Shown here: one piece after another, positions 8,517-17,152 of the stretch
How the letters are laid out: each line of letters starts with the position of its first letter
Position numbering within the stretch: position 1 is the stretch's first letter
Origin: Phycisphaerales bacterium
Lineage (GTDB): Bacteria; Planctomycetota; Phycisphaerae; Phycisphaerales; UBA1924
NCBI GenBank assembly: GCA_014379385.1
Contig: JACMLW010000162.1
Location: 1 to 47,969, forward strand
Direction of reading: 5' to 3'
DNA length: 47,969 nt
Position numbers and translations under genes: made by a program
Notes under the pieces: model-generated
The model's input: only the letters and a program-made list of their open reading frames with translations
The model's database searches: none
What the model was told of the DNA's origin: nothing

Positions 8517-9317
8517 TCAGTTGCCGTCGATCAACCGGCCCAGCCCGCCCAGGATGGAGCCCTCACCCTTGGCCGCGCCTCCGATCGAGGGCGCCGACGC
8601 GATGATCCGGTCGGCCAGTCTCGAGAAGGGCAGCGTCTGCAGCCACACCGTGCCCGGCCCGGTCAGGCTCACGAAGAAGAGGCCCTCGCCCCCGAACAGC
8701 TTGTTGCGGATGCCCGGCACGAGCTGGATGTTGTAATCAACCGTGCGCTCGAATGCCACGAGGCAGCCAGTATCCACACGCAGCACCTCGCGCGGCGCCA
8801 GCGTGCGCTGAATGATCGTGCCCCCCGCGTGGCAGAACGCCTGGCCGCGCCCGGAGGGCGCCGTGAGCTTCTGCAGGATGAACCCCTCGCCGCCGAAGAG
8901 CCCCGTTCCGAGCCGGCGCGTGAAGGCGATGCCGATATCGATGCCTCGCGCGGCGCACAGAAAGGCGTCCTTCTGGCAAAGGATCTCCCCGCCGTGCTCC
9001 CCCAGTTCGATCGGGACGATCCTGCCGGGGTAGGGCGCGGCGAAGCCGACGTCGCGCCGCTGCCCGGCGTTGTTACCGAACATCGTGATGAAGAACGATT
9101 CGCCGACGATCGCCCGCTTCCCGGCCTCGAAGAGCTTGCCCATGAGGCCGGAGCCCTGCCTCATGGAGAGCTGCGTCCCCATCTCGATGCCGTCCTCCAT
9201 GTACATCATCGCGCCCGCCTCGGCCATCACGGCCTCGCCCGGGTCGAGCGTGATGACGATCGCCTGGAGGTCCTCGCCGATGATCGTGTAGTCGATGATG
9301 TCCGGTGACTGCGACAC
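8517..9317 (-). CDS. AIM24/TIGR00266 family protein
   Basis: A 266-residue protein with the repeated glycine-rich beta pattern of this family. Characteristic pieces are AEAGAMMYMEDGIEM near the N-terminus, GESFFITMF in the middle, and two GLFGGEG/KLFGGEG turns at about residues 140 and 210. The family is widespread in bacteria and includes yeast mitochondrial Aim24; the biochemical role is not established. No signal peptide is seen. Transcription diverges from tryptophan dioxygenase across about 117 bases, but nothing else links the two. Confidence 0.88.
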   Translation of the reverse strand: MSQSPDIIDYTIIGEDLQAIVITLDPGEAVMAEAGAMMYMEDGIEMGTQLSMRQGSGLMGKLFEAGKRAIVGESFFITMFGNNAGQRRDVGFAAPYPGRIVPIELGEHGGEILCQKDAFLCAARGIDIGIAFTRRLGTGLFGGEGFILQKLTAPSGRGQAFCHAGGTIIQRTLAPREVLRVDTGCLVAFERTVDYNIQLVPGIRNKLFGGEGLFFVSLTGPGTVWLQTLPFSRLADRIIASAPSIGGAAKGEGSILGGLGRLIDGN

Positions 9318-9434
9318 TGCTGTTCTCTCCTGAGCGCTGGATATCCCACCCTGTCAAAGTCTATCGGAGAACCCGGTTCGGTCTTCCGCCGTCCGCTCCG
9401 CTGAACCCTGTCCCCTGTTCAGCTCCCATCGGCC

Positions 9435-10280
9435 ATGACGACCGCCCCGATCCCCGGACCCGGCAAGCTCACCTACGGCTCCTATCTCAAGGTCGCTGAA
9501 CTCCTCGAGCTCCAGCAGCGAAAGAGCGATCCCGTCCATCACGACGAGATGCTCTTCATCATCGCGCACCAGGTGTACGAGCTCTGGTTCAAGCAGGCGC
9601 TCCACGAGATCGAGGCCGTCATCGGGCACCTTGAACGCGATGAGGCTCTCAAGGCCGGGCGCGTCTTCGATCGGCTTCACCGCATCTCGCACCTGCTTAT
9701 CGAGCAGATCCCCGTGCTCGAGACCATGTCCACCATCGACTTCGCGGCGTTCCGCGACCACCTCCGCCCGGCCAGCGGGTTCCAGTCCGTCCAGTTCCGT
9801 CTGCTCGAGTTTCTGTGCGGCGCCAAGAACCCGCGCATGATGGGCCTCGCCGGCGACGACGAGGCCGTCCGGCGACGCCTCGAGGAGTTCGCCGCGCGCC
9901 CCACGGTGTACGACCATCTGCTACGACACCTCGATCGCAAGGGATTCACGATGCCCCGCGAGGTGCTCGAGCGCGACACCTCGAAGCTGCACGAGCCCGA
10001 CGAGCGCGTTGCCAAGGCGATGGTCCGCGTATATATGGAATCCGATGAGCACTATCCCCAGTTCCGGCTTTGCGAGCAGTTCCTGGAGTTCGACGAACGG
10101 TTCAGCATCTGGCGTTTCCATCACGTAAAGATGGTGGAGCGCATGATCGGGGGTAAGACAGGAACAGGCGGCTCGTCGGGCGCCAAGTACCTCGCCGGGA
10201 CACTCTCGATCCGCTTCTTCCCAGAGATCTGGATGGTTCGCGACTACATCGGCACGGGGTATGGGGGCGAGCATCCCTGA
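9435..10280 (+). CDS. kynA: Tryptophan 2,3-dioxygenase
   Basis: A 281-residue cytosolic haem enzyme that opens the indole ring of L-tryptophan to N-formylkynurenine, the first step of the kynurenine pathway. The length is typical of bacterial enzymes. Recognisable motifs are LTYGSYLK at the N-terminus, HDEMLFIIAHQVYELWFKQ (the distal His region), SGFQSVQFRLLEF, and WRFHHVKMVERMIG, in which His230 aligns with the proximal haem ligand. GKTGTGGSSGAKYL near the C-terminus closes the substrate pocket. No kynureninase or formamidase gene is nearby, so downstream steps must be encoded elsewhere. Confidence 0.96.
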   Translation: MTTAPIPGPGKLTYGSYLKVAELLELQQRKSDPVHHDEMLFIIAHQVYELWFKQALHEIEAVIGHLERDEALKAGRVFDRLHRISHLLIEQIPVLETMSTIDFAAFRDHLRPASGFQSVQFRLLEFLCGAKNPRMMGLAGDDEAVRRRLEEFAARPTVYDHLLRHLDRKGFTMPREVLERDTSKLHEPDERVAKAMVRVYMESDEHYPQFRLCEQFLEFDERFSIWRFHHVKMVERMIGGKTGTGGSSGAKYLAGTLSIRFFPEIWMVRDYIGTGYGGEHP

Positions 10281-10369
10281 CGCTCTCGGTGCCCGAATGA
10301 CGTTTCGAAACGCCGACCGACTTAGGGCCGATCAACACCGCGGCGGGGGCCGTACCTGTTCCACACACG

Positions 10370-12676
10370 ATGAGCGGGACGCAGCAGATCAGCGCTCGGC
10401 ACTGCGACGGTCACGACCGGGGGCGGTCGATCGCGCTGCCGGTGCTCTCCAGTGATCCGGCCGACAAGGGAAAGCATCCCCACGGCCCCAGCAAGGGCGG
10501 CAGCCGCATGGGGCGCTGGCGCGCCGCGGTGCTCATCCTGGTGCATGTGGCCATCGCGATCCACATCGGCTTCTGGCAGGTGCGAGGCAAGGCCGTCTCA
10601 CCGGTCGAGCCGTCCGAGTCCATGCAGACGCTCGAGAAGGGCGTCATCAACGCGGGGACCGTGTTCTTCGCGATGGCGATCCTCTCCACGCTGCTGCTGG
10701 GCCGTTTCTTCTGCGGGTGGGCCTGCCACGTGGTGGCGCTGCAGGACCTCTGCACGTGGATGATGGGCAAGGTTGGCGTGCGGCCCAAGCCGCTGCGCTC
10801 GCGCATCCTGGTGTTCGCGCCGCTGGCGATCGCGCTCTACATGTTCGTCTGGCCGACCGTGAAGCGCGAGGTCGTGCGCCCCGCTATCGAGTACTTCGGG
10901 GGCGCGCCCGCGTGGCACTCAACGCGGGTGTATCTGGGCGATGTCGCGGCTTGGCCGGGGTGGTCCACCGAGTTCATCGTTGAGGACTTCTGGGCAACGT
11001 TCCCCCCCTGGTTCGTTGCGATCCCCTTCCTCGCCATCTGCGGCTTCGCCGTTGTCTACTTCCTCGGCTCAAAGGGGTTCTGCACCTACGGGTGCCCCTA
11101 CGGCGGCATCTTTGCGCCCGCTGATCTGCTGGCGCCGGTCCGCATCCGCGTGACCGACGATTGCCACCAGTGCGGCCACTGCACCGCGGCCTGCACCAGC
11201 AACGTGCGCGTGCATGAGGAAGTCCGCGACTTCGGCATGGTCGTGGACCCCGGGTGCATGAAGTGCCTCGACTGTGTGAGCGTCTGCCCGAACGATGCGC
11301 TGTACGTGGGCCTCGGCCGGCCCGCGATCCTCGCGAAGACCCGGACGCCCGAGGCCAAGGCGAAGCGATCGGCGCTCTCGGCGCGCCGCTTCGATATGCC
11401 CCTGCGGACCGAGCTGGTGATCGCCGCGGTCTTCTTCGGGCTCGTCGTCGCCTTCCGCGGCATGTTCAACCAGGTGCCGCTTCTGATGGCGATGGCGATG
11501 GGCGCGATCGGCGCGTTCGGCGTGTGGAAACTCATCCAGCTCGTGCGGGAGCCGAGCGTGCGTCTGCAGGCGATGCAGCTCAAGGCCAAGGGGCGGCTCC
11601 GGCCCTCGGGCGCTGTGTTCGGCGTGTCCGCGCTGCTCTACGTGATGATGGGAATGTGGAGCGGCGCGGTGCGCCTCCAGACATGGCGGGCCGGCCTGGT
11701 TGACGACAGGGTCCGTGTCCCCGTTGAGGTCGCGTTCGCGCCCGGATACATCGCAGATGAACAGAGCCGGACCGATGCGCTCAAGGCCATCGCGCTCTAC
11801 GGGAGTGCCGGCCCGATCGGGGAGGGGGGCTTCGGCTGGTTTCACAGACCGGCGGTCAGTATCCGACTCGCGTACCTGAGCGTCGTGACCGGCGATCTGC
11901 CGTCGGCACGGGCGCACCTCGAAGACGCGATCGAGAGAGGCACACCGCAAGATCAGTGGGTCATGGGGCTTGGCGCGGTGCGCGGACTCTCGGGGGATGC
12001 GATCACGGACGTCGCGGCGTACTACACCGAGCAGGTCGAAGCGCATCCCGAGCTCTTTGGTGTGCGGCGCTCGCTGGCTCAGTTCTACTTGTCGGCCAAT
12101 CGGGGTGCCGATGCAGCCGCGCTGTATGAATCGGCGCTGCGCGAGCCGGGGATGGACGAGAGCGGCCCACTCCACAAAGACGCAGCCGCTGTGGCGGAGG
12201 CGATGGGCGACCTGACGACCGCGATTCGCGAGCACCAGCGGGCGATGGAGCTGTCGCTGGAGCATCACCCGCGGGCCGACGGCGTGATTGCCCGCGAATC
12301 CGCGTTGTCGCTCGCGCGTCTGGGTGAGACGGCTATCGCGATCGACGGCCTCAAGCGACTTGTGACGAAGATGTCAAGGGATGCATCGGCATGGCATGAC
12401 CTCGCGGTGGCACATGCAGTCGCCGGAGAGGCTGAGCCGGCACTGAAGGCGATGACGACGGCCGCCGACCTCGATCCGAAGGAAGCCATGTTCGCGGCCC
12501 GTGCCGGCGAGATTGCCGCGCAGCTCGGTCGAAATGACGAGGTTGCCACATGGCAAGCGCGGGCCCAGGCGGCGTCTGCCGAGCCGGTTACTCGGGCCAA
12601 GTTTCCTATGTTCGGAACTGGCATTCTTGCGGCGGGGGCGCTTGGTCTGCTCGCGCTGATCAAGTTGCGCCCCTGA
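10370..12676 (+). CDS. CcoG/NosR-like membrane 4Fe-4S protein fused to a TPR domain
   Basis: A 768-residue protein. The N-terminal half has about five membrane helices and two membrane Cys pairs, CGWAC (115-119) and CTYGC (238-242), as in the NosR/NapH/CcoG group. Two 4Fe-4S ferredoxin motifs follow, at Cys265-268-271-275 and Cys296-299-302-306. Two more helices follow, then a long soluble segment (about residues 450-740) with TPR-like helical repeats, and a final hydrophobic helix (GTGILAAGALGLLALI). NosR-type proteins pass electrons from quinol to periplasmic reductases, while CcoG reduces copper for cbb3 oxidase assembly. The TPR half suggests a docking platform. No oxidase or nos gene is near. 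A hairpin terminator lies 24 bases downstream. Confidence 0.85.
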   Translation: MSGTQQISARHCDGHDRGRSIALPVLSSDPADKGKHPHGPSKGGSRMGRWRAAVLILVHVAIAIHIGFWQVRGKAVSPVEPSESMQTLEKGVINAGTVFFAMAILSTLLLGRFFCGWACHVVALQDLCTWMMGKVGVRPKPLRSRILVFAPLAIALYMFVWPTVKREVVRPAIEYFGGAPAWHSTRVYLGDVAAWPGWSTEFIVEDFWATFPPWFVAIPFLAICGFAVVYFLGSKGFCTYGCPYGGIFAPADLLAPVRIRVTDDCHQCGHCTAACTSNVRVHEEVRDFGMVVDPGCMKCLDCVSVCPNDALYVGLGRPAILAKTRTPEAKAKRSALSARRFDMPLRTELVIAAVFFGLVVAFRGMFNQVPLLMAMAMGAIGAFGVWKLIQLVREPSVRLQAMQLKAKGRLRPSGAVFGVSALLYVMMGMWSGAVRLQTWRAGLVDDRVRVPVEVAFAPGYIADEQSRTDALKAIALYGSAGPIGEGGFGWFHRPAVSIRLAYLSVVTGDLPSARAHLEDAIERGTPQDQWVMGLGAVRGLSGDAITDVAAYYTEQVEAHPELFGVRRSLAQFYLSANRGADAAALYESALREPGMDESGPLHKDAAAVAEAMGDLTTAIREHQRAMELSLEHHPRADGVIARESALSLARLGETAIAIDGLKRLVTKMSRDASAWHDLAVAHAVAGEAEPALKAMTTAADLDPKEAMFAARAGEIAAQLGRNDEVATWQARAQAASAEPVTRAKFPMFGTGILAAGALGLLALIKLRP

Positions 12677-12700
12677 CGGAGTCGCGCTGTTCCCATAAAG

Positions 12701-12767
12701 AAAACCGCCGCGGCGCGCCCACTCGTCGTTGGCGATGAGGAGGGGCACGGTGGGCCGGGGCGGTTTT
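12701..12767. terminator. Long nested hairpin, probable bidirectional terminator
   Basis: AAAACCGCC (12701-12709) pairs exactly with GGCGGTTTT (12759-12767). Inside, GCCCAC (12717-12722) pairs with GTGGGC (12750-12755), and a third helix is possible around 12722-12740. It has a T run on either strand and sits between the convergent Fe-S-TPR and PEP-CTERM-like genes, so it can end both. Confidence 0.6.
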
Positions 12768-12836
12768 GCTCTCGCTCTCTTCCAGCGTTGGGCGGGGGCC
12801 AGAAACCGATGCACCGCGCACCGGGAAAGAAATACA

Positions 12837-13493
12837 TCATCGACGACGGCGGGCCAGCCCGGCGATTCCGGCCGCAGCAAGCAGGACGCACGATCCGGTC
12901 GAGGGGACGCTGCTGAGTGTGAGGCTCGCCGCCGAGACGATAGCGTCGTCGGCGTAGATCATCGGGAACGCGCCGCCGTGGGCGGCCAGGAAGTTGACAA
13001 GGTCGGACCGCGAGTAGGAGTCGAGCAGATCGAAGGCGAAGGTACCTGTCTGGGGGTTTGGATCGCCGAGCGCGAGCGGGATGCCGATGCTGGGGAAGAG
13101 GTCCATCGGGCGAACGATGTCGGCTGGTGGGCCCGGCGAGAAGAAGGTAGTGATGGTGATCGAGAGCACCGCGGAGGTGAGCGCGCCGTCGGGCGCGCCG
13201 AGCTCGGACATGAGCATGTTGAACTGCGGCAAGGCTGTGAACTCGAACGTCCAGGTCGTCGGCTCATCAGCGCCGTCGCCGGTGAACGGCGCGGCCGGGT
13301 TGGCGCCGATCAGAAAGTCGCCGTTCTGAAGCGACTGATCAGAGGGAATGAGCGCTGGGACCGTTGATCCAATCACCGTGTCGGTGAGGCTCACCGCTGC
13401 GGGTGCCTGGGGGGCAATGGCGAGCATGGTCAAAGCAAAGCCGAGGCCGGCGAGTTGGCGCATCGAACTACATTGAGTGATCACGGGCGACAT
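12837..13493 (-). CDS. Exported protein with PEP-CTERM-like sorting signal
   Basis: A 218-residue secreted protein. GGAGGAG at 13503-13509 selects the ATG at 13493 rather than the longer frame from 13517. Residues about 1-34 form a signal peptide ending near PQAPAA. The middle is a beta-rich stretch of low complexity with no recognised domain. The C-terminus has the tripartite pattern of surface-sorting signals: VPSTG, a hydrophobic helix (SCVLLAAAGIAGLA) and an Arg run. PEP-CTERM-like tails are abundant in planctomycetes and are thought to be processed by exosortase; here the motif is a variant (VPSTG, not VPEP). No exosortase is in the window. Confidence 0.72.
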   Translation of the reverse strand: MSPVITQCSSMRQLAGLGFALTMLAIAPQAPAAVSLTDTVIGSTVPALIPSDQSLQNGDFLIGANPAAPFTGDGADEPTTWTFEFTALPQFNMLMSELGAPDGALTSAVLSITITTFFSPGPPADIVRPMDLFPSIGIPLALGDPNPQTGTFAFDLLDSYSRSDLVNFLAAHGGAFPMIYADDAIVSAASLTLSSVPSTGSCVLLAAAGIAGLARRRR

Positions 13494-13586
13494 GGTGACT
13501 CTCTCCTCCGTCGCCACTCAATGCGACAGCCGTCACCCTACCAGCTAAACAGGCACAACAAAATAACGAAGTTCGACCCCTCGATG

Positions 13587-14801
13587 CTAGTTCTTTTTCG
13601 GTACCAGCCGCATGACCTTGTCGTCGCCCTCTCGCACGCGTCCGCGCCCATCACGGTTGGAGGTCGTGAAGTAGATCGCGCCGTCGGGGCCGACCACGAC
13701 CTCGCGGACGCGGCCGTACTCGGTCGCAAGCCATTGGCACGCCACGACTTTGCGCCCATCGAGCACCACGCGGATGATGCCGGGTGTCGGCGCGCGGACC
13801 AGCCCGCCCAGGGCGCCGACGAGGAAGTTGCCCCTCATATCAGGGAAAAGCTCGCCGTCGTAGAAGACGCCGCTCGCGGGGGCGACGGCGGGCGACCATT
13901 CCACGAGGGGTGATTCGAGACCGGGCTTTGACTCGTCGTGGTGGATGATTGGCCACCCGTAGTTCTTGCCGGCCTCGACCGCGTTCACCTCGTCTCCGCC
14001 GCGCCCCAGCTCGCCGGAGGGGCCGTGCTCCGACTGGAACATCAGGTTGGTGCCGGGCTGCCAATCCATTCCCTGGGGATTGCGGTGACCGAACGACCAG
14101 ATCTCGGGGCGGACGCCCTTGGTGACGTGCTCCTCGCCGAGGAAGGGGTTGTCGTGCGGGATGCTGCCGTCATCATTGAGGCGGAGGGTCTTACCGCCCA
14201 GCGAGGTCATGTCTTGTGCAAGCTCGCGCTTGAACATCTCGCCGGTCGTCACATAGAGCTTCTTGTCGGGACCGAAGGCGATTCGGCACCCGGCGTGGTT
14301 CACGGAGGCGGGAATGCCCTTGACGATCACGGTGGGCTCGACGAGCCCATCGCCCGGCTGGGCGCCGTCGGCCGAGAGGGGAGCGGGGGCGGGATCAAAG
14401 GTGTAGCGCACCACGCGCACGTCCTTGTCTGTATGCCCGTAGCTGAGGTAGACGTACCTGTTGTCCTTAAAGTCCGGGTGCAGGCAGATGGCCATGAGGC
14501 CGATCTCACCGCCGCGACTCTTGACGACGTCGGGGACGGTAAAGAGAGGATTCGGGTCGAGCTTGCCGTTCTCGACAAGGCGAACGCGCCCGGGTCGCTC
14601 GGTCACAAGCACGCGGTTGTCGGGAAGGAAGGCGATCGCCCACGGAACTTCAAGGCCCGTCGCCACGGTCTCGACGGTGAATGACGGGAGGGGTAGCTTG
14701 GTGTCGGCGCCGGGGTGAACGACCGGCTGCTCGGGCTGCGCCATCGTGGGCGTGCAGAAAACGGTCAGGAAGATTGCGACAAGCGAGGCGAGGTGCGGCA
14801 T
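13587..14801 (-). CDS. PQQ-dependent aldose sugar dehydrogenase-like protein, secreted
   Basis: A 404-residue protein with a signal peptide ending near MAQPEQ (residue about 22). It is a six-bladed propeller of the soluble glucose dehydrogenase/YliI type that oxidises sugars with PQQ in the periplasm. Motifs include VATGLEVPWAIAFLPD, a TERPGRVRLV strand, GGEIGLMAICLHPDF, GCRIAFGPDKKLYVTTGE, SFGHRNPQGMDW and a final GPDGAIYFTTSNRDGRG. The length matches the family. AAGGA lies eight bases before the ATG. Cofactor use cannot be proven from sequence; no PQQ synthesis genes are nearby. Confidence 0.9.
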   Translation of the reverse strand: MPHLASLVAIFLTVFCTPTMAQPEQPVVHPGADTKLPLPSFTVETVATGLEVPWAIAFLPDNRVLVTERPGRVRLVENGKLDPNPLFTVPDVVKSRGGEIGLMAICLHPDFKDNRYVYLSYGHTDKDVRVVRYTFDPAPAPLSADGAQPGDGLVEPTVIVKGIPASVNHAGCRIAFGPDKKLYVTTGEMFKRELAQDMTSLGGKTLRLNDDGSIPHDNPFLGEEHVTKGVRPEIWSFGHRNPQGMDWQPGTNLMFQSEHGPSGELGRGGDEVNAVEAGKNYGWPIIHHDESKPGLESPLVEWSPAVAPASGVFYDGELFPDMRGNFLVGALGGLVRAPTPGIIRVVLDGRKVVACQWLATEYGRVREVVVGPDGAIYFTTSNRDGRGRVREGDDKVMRLVPKKN

Positions 14802-14953
14802 GTGAGATCCTTGGGAGCGGAGAACCGGCCGGGGCGCTGGGGGCCCCTTGGGGTTGATTCTGGATGAAACTGGGCGGGAGTGTCGTCATCAAGAAGGTTA
14901 CCGACAGAACGCGCGCGGTTGTGCGCGCCAAGTGAACGGCTGCAAAATTGTTG

Positions 14954-14984
14954 CTGACCGGCTGTTGTACCCCCAATCGGTCAG
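14954..14984. promoter_or_regulatory. Inverted repeat in the divergent region, possible operator
   Basis: CTGACCG (14954-14960) and CGGTCAG (14978-14984) are exact inverted copies separated by 17 bases. They lie between the divergent sugar dehydrogenase and CsbD genes, about 86 bases before the CsbD start. A dimeric regulator site is possible; no regulator gene is adjacent. Confidence 0.3.
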
Positions 14985-15069
14985 ATGGCTGCTCGTAACC
15001 CCGGTCTAGATCATTGGTTGTGGTCGTTCGGAGGTGACCCGATGGCGATTCTTGAGGTACCGTTTGGGT

Positions 15070-15279
15070 ATGAGCAACGAGAACATAAAAGGCGGGGCGA
15101 AGCAGATCAGAGGGAATATCAAAGAGGCGGTCGGAGACTTGACAGGCGATCGAAAGCTCAAGGTAGACGGCAAACTGGATCGGGCCGAGGGGAGCCTCCA
15201 GAAAGGATATGGAAAGATCAAGGAGGCGGTGAAGGATACCGTAGACGACCTGGATCGCGGGGCGGGGCGTGACAGATAG
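15070..15279 (+). CDS. CsbD-family stress protein
   Basis: A 69-residue, highly charged, soluble protein of the CsbD family, a small stress-induced group of unknown mechanism. The start at ATG 15070 gives the typical opening MSNENIKGGAKQIRGNIKEA, then GDLTGDRKLKVDGKLDRAEG and a GKIKEAVKDTVDD repeat. The longer frame from 15034 adds residues unlike the family. In other bacteria CsbD-like genes are general-stress induced, so the inverted repeat upstream may matter. An intrinsic terminator begins about 60 bases after the stop. Confidence 0.9.
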   Translation: MSNENIKGGAKQIRGNIKEAVGDLTGDRKLKVDGKLDRAEGSLQKGYGKIKEAVKDTVDDLDRGAGRDR

Positions 15280-15340
15280 GAGCGTGCTCGGACCAGGGGG
15301 CAAACAGGGGATTGCGGCCACAAACGGTTGGGCCGCGCAC

Positions 15341-15398
15341 AACAACGAGGTGTGGCCGCCTGATTGATGGAAGGACGCGGTCGTGCCTCGTTGTTTTT
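15341..15398 (+). terminator. Intrinsic terminator after csbD
   Basis: AACAACGAGG (15341-15350) pairs perfectly with CCTCGTTGTT (15386-15395), with an inner GGCCGC/GCGGTC helix. The 3' arm runs into five T residues. Confidence 0.65.
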
Positions 15399-15480
15399 GC
15401 GCGCGGTTGACGGTGGCAGGGGGCAGTCTGAGAGGGTGACCGTACACTTGCTCCGGGCGATTTACCCAGGGAGTGAGCAG

Positions 15481-15969
15481 GTGAACGAGTACGCATCTCT
15501 CTCAGAGTCGAGGCTGATCGACCGGTACGAGGCAAGTGCCGGTTTGCCTGCGGCTGGGATCAGGGGTCTGAGCACCGGGCAGCTCCTAGGAATCCCGGTG
15601 CCGGGGGGGTGGAGCATCCAGCAGATCGTCATGCACCTGGCGGACAGCGACCCGATCGGGTCGTACCGCATGAAGCGGGTGATCGCGCACGAGAACCCGA
15701 AGATCGACGCCTACGACGAGTCGGCCTTTGCCCGGCGGCTTGGGTATGACCATCAGGATCTGCGCACGGCGAGCGAGCACTTCCGACTGAACCGCGTGCT
15801 CACGGCCGCGATGCTGCGCACGCTGGCGGCCGATGCGTGGGAAAGGGCGGGGGTGCATGAGGAGCGCGGCCGGCTTACGCTGCGGCAACTGGTGGAGATC
15901 TACACGGAGCACGCCGAGCACCACATGCGGTTCCTTGATCGAAAGCGAGAGATGGTTCAGGCCAAGTGA
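15481..15969 (+). CDS. DinB/YfiT-like metalloenzyme-fold protein
   Basis: A 162-residue four-helix-bundle protein of the DinB superfamily. Members bind a divalent metal through three His and often transfer thiols (bacillithiol or mycothiol). GTG at 15481 has GGGAG eight bases upstream, and this removes an unlike N-terminal part of the longer frame from 15364. Motifs are PVPGGWSIQQIVMHLADSD, with the first metal His, and TEHAEHHMRFL, with the other two. The substrate is unknown. The stop overlaps a possible GTG of the next frame, but the SMP-30 gene most likely starts at 16032, so the two may be co-transcribed. Confidence 0.85.
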   Translation: MNEYASLSESRLIDRYEASAGLPAAGIRGLSTGQLLGIPVPGGWSIQQIVMHLADSDPIGSYRMKRVIAHENPKIDAYDESAFARRLGYDHQDLRTASEHFRLNRVLTAAMLRTLAADAWERAGVHEERGRLTLRQLVEIYTEHAEHHMRFLDRKREMVQAK

Positions 15970-16031
15970 GCTTGGCGCAAGAGTCAACTGAGAGTCAACA
16001 GCCGCGGGCAGGGCCCGCGACAGGAGCAGGT

Positions 16032-17108
16032 ATGACAAGCAGCAGGTTGCGGTGTGGGTGCTCCATGGCCGTGTCGCTGGGTTTGGCGGGCGCGGTGCTG
16101 GGGCAACCCAGCACGGGGATCCAGCCGGACCAGATTGGGCCGAGCACCACGCCGCAGGCTTCTAAGGACGACAAGCTCGGCGCGGTGATGGACCTCGACA
16201 TGTACGCGCCTAAGACGGCGGCGCGCGAGCTCTGCGGCGGCTTCAAGTTTACAGAAGGGCCGGTTTGGGTGCCGGCCAGCGAGGGCCATCCGCGGGGGTA
16301 TCTGCTGTTCTCCGACATCCCCGCCGACACTATCCAGAAGTGGACGCCCGCCGAGGGAGAAAGCCCCGCTGTGGGGACGGTTGAGGTGTTCAGGAACCCG
16401 AGCCGCTTCGCCAACGGACTCGTGTTCGACAAGGAGGGCCGACTGGTCGTATGCGAGCACGATCGCCGGCTCTCTCGCACGGAGAAGGATGGCACGATCA
16501 CCTCGCTTGCCGAGAAGCACAACGGCCTACGGCTCAACAGCCCCAACGATGTGTGCATCAAATCGGACGGCGCGATCTACTTCACCGATCCGCCGTACGG
16601 GATGCGCCCGCCGCTGGGCCCCCGGATGGAGAAACGAGAACTCTCCTTCTCCGGCGTCTTCCGAGTGAACAACGATGGAACGCTCGACCTGCTCGTTTCC
16701 GACATGCCATCCCCCAATGGCATCGCCTTCTCACCCGACGAGAAACTGCTATACGTCTCGGATACCGGGGTGGGCCACATCAAGGTGTTTGAGATCGACG
16801 AGAAGGGCCTCGTGAAGCCGGGCTCGGGCAAGGTCTTTGCCGAGGTGAAGAACCCTTCGATGCAGCCGGACCAGCCCCCCAGCACCGCGGGCCCGGATGG
16901 GTTGAAGGTTGACGTCAACGGCAACGTGTACTGCGCCGCCGCCGGGGGTGTGTGGGTGTTCGCGCCCAGCGGCGAACAGCTCGGCACGCTCTCGACGCCG
17001 CGCGGCGCCGCCAACCTCTGCTTCGGCGATGCGGATCACAAGGCGCTGTATGTGACGTGCCGGTCCTCGGTCTACCGGATCCCGCTCAAGGTCGCGGGTT
17101 GTCCCTGA
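16032..17108 (+). CDS. Secreted SMP-30/gluconolactonase-like protein
   Basis: A 358-residue protein. ATG 16032 has AGGAG five bases upstream and gives a signal peptide (SMAVSLGLAGAVLGQ), so I prefer it over the frame start at 15966. The mature protein is a six-bladed propeller of the SMP-30/gluconolactonase family, which hydrolyses sugar lactones with Ca or Zn. Visible motifs are FKFTEGPVWVP with the first metal Glu, SRFANGLVFDKEGRL, LNSPNDVCIKSDGAIYFTDP with the metal Asn, and PNGIAFSPDEKLLYVSDTG with a conserved Asp. A role with the sugar dehydrogenase 1.2 kb upstream (oxidation to lactone, then hydrolysis) is plausible, but they are on opposite strands. Confidence 0.9.
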   Translation: MTSSRLRCGCSMAVSLGLAGAVLGQPSTGIQPDQIGPSTTPQASKDDKLGAVMDLDMYAPKTAARELCGGFKFTEGPVWVPASEGHPRGYLLFSDIPADTIQKWTPAEGESPAVGTVEVFRNPSRFANGLVFDKEGRLVVCEHDRRLSRTEKDGTITSLAEKHNGLRLNSPNDVCIKSDGAIYFTDPPYGMRPPLGPRMEKRELSFSGVFRVNNDGTLDLLVSDMPSPNGIAFSPDEKLLYVSDTGVGHIKVFEIDEKGLVKPGSGKVFAEVKNPSMQPDQPPSTAGPDGLKVDVNGNVYCAAAGGVWVFAPSGEQLGTLSTPRGAANLCFGDADHKALYVTCRSSVYRIPLKVAGCP

Positions 17109-17152
17109 CCCGCTCGGGCAGGGGTCTCGCTCCGTCTCGATTCTCGCCTGAC

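Noticed and set aside
11069-12268. 399-codon minus-strand frame over the Fe-S-TPR gene
   Set aside because: Arg/His-rich shadow with no signal peptide or domain.
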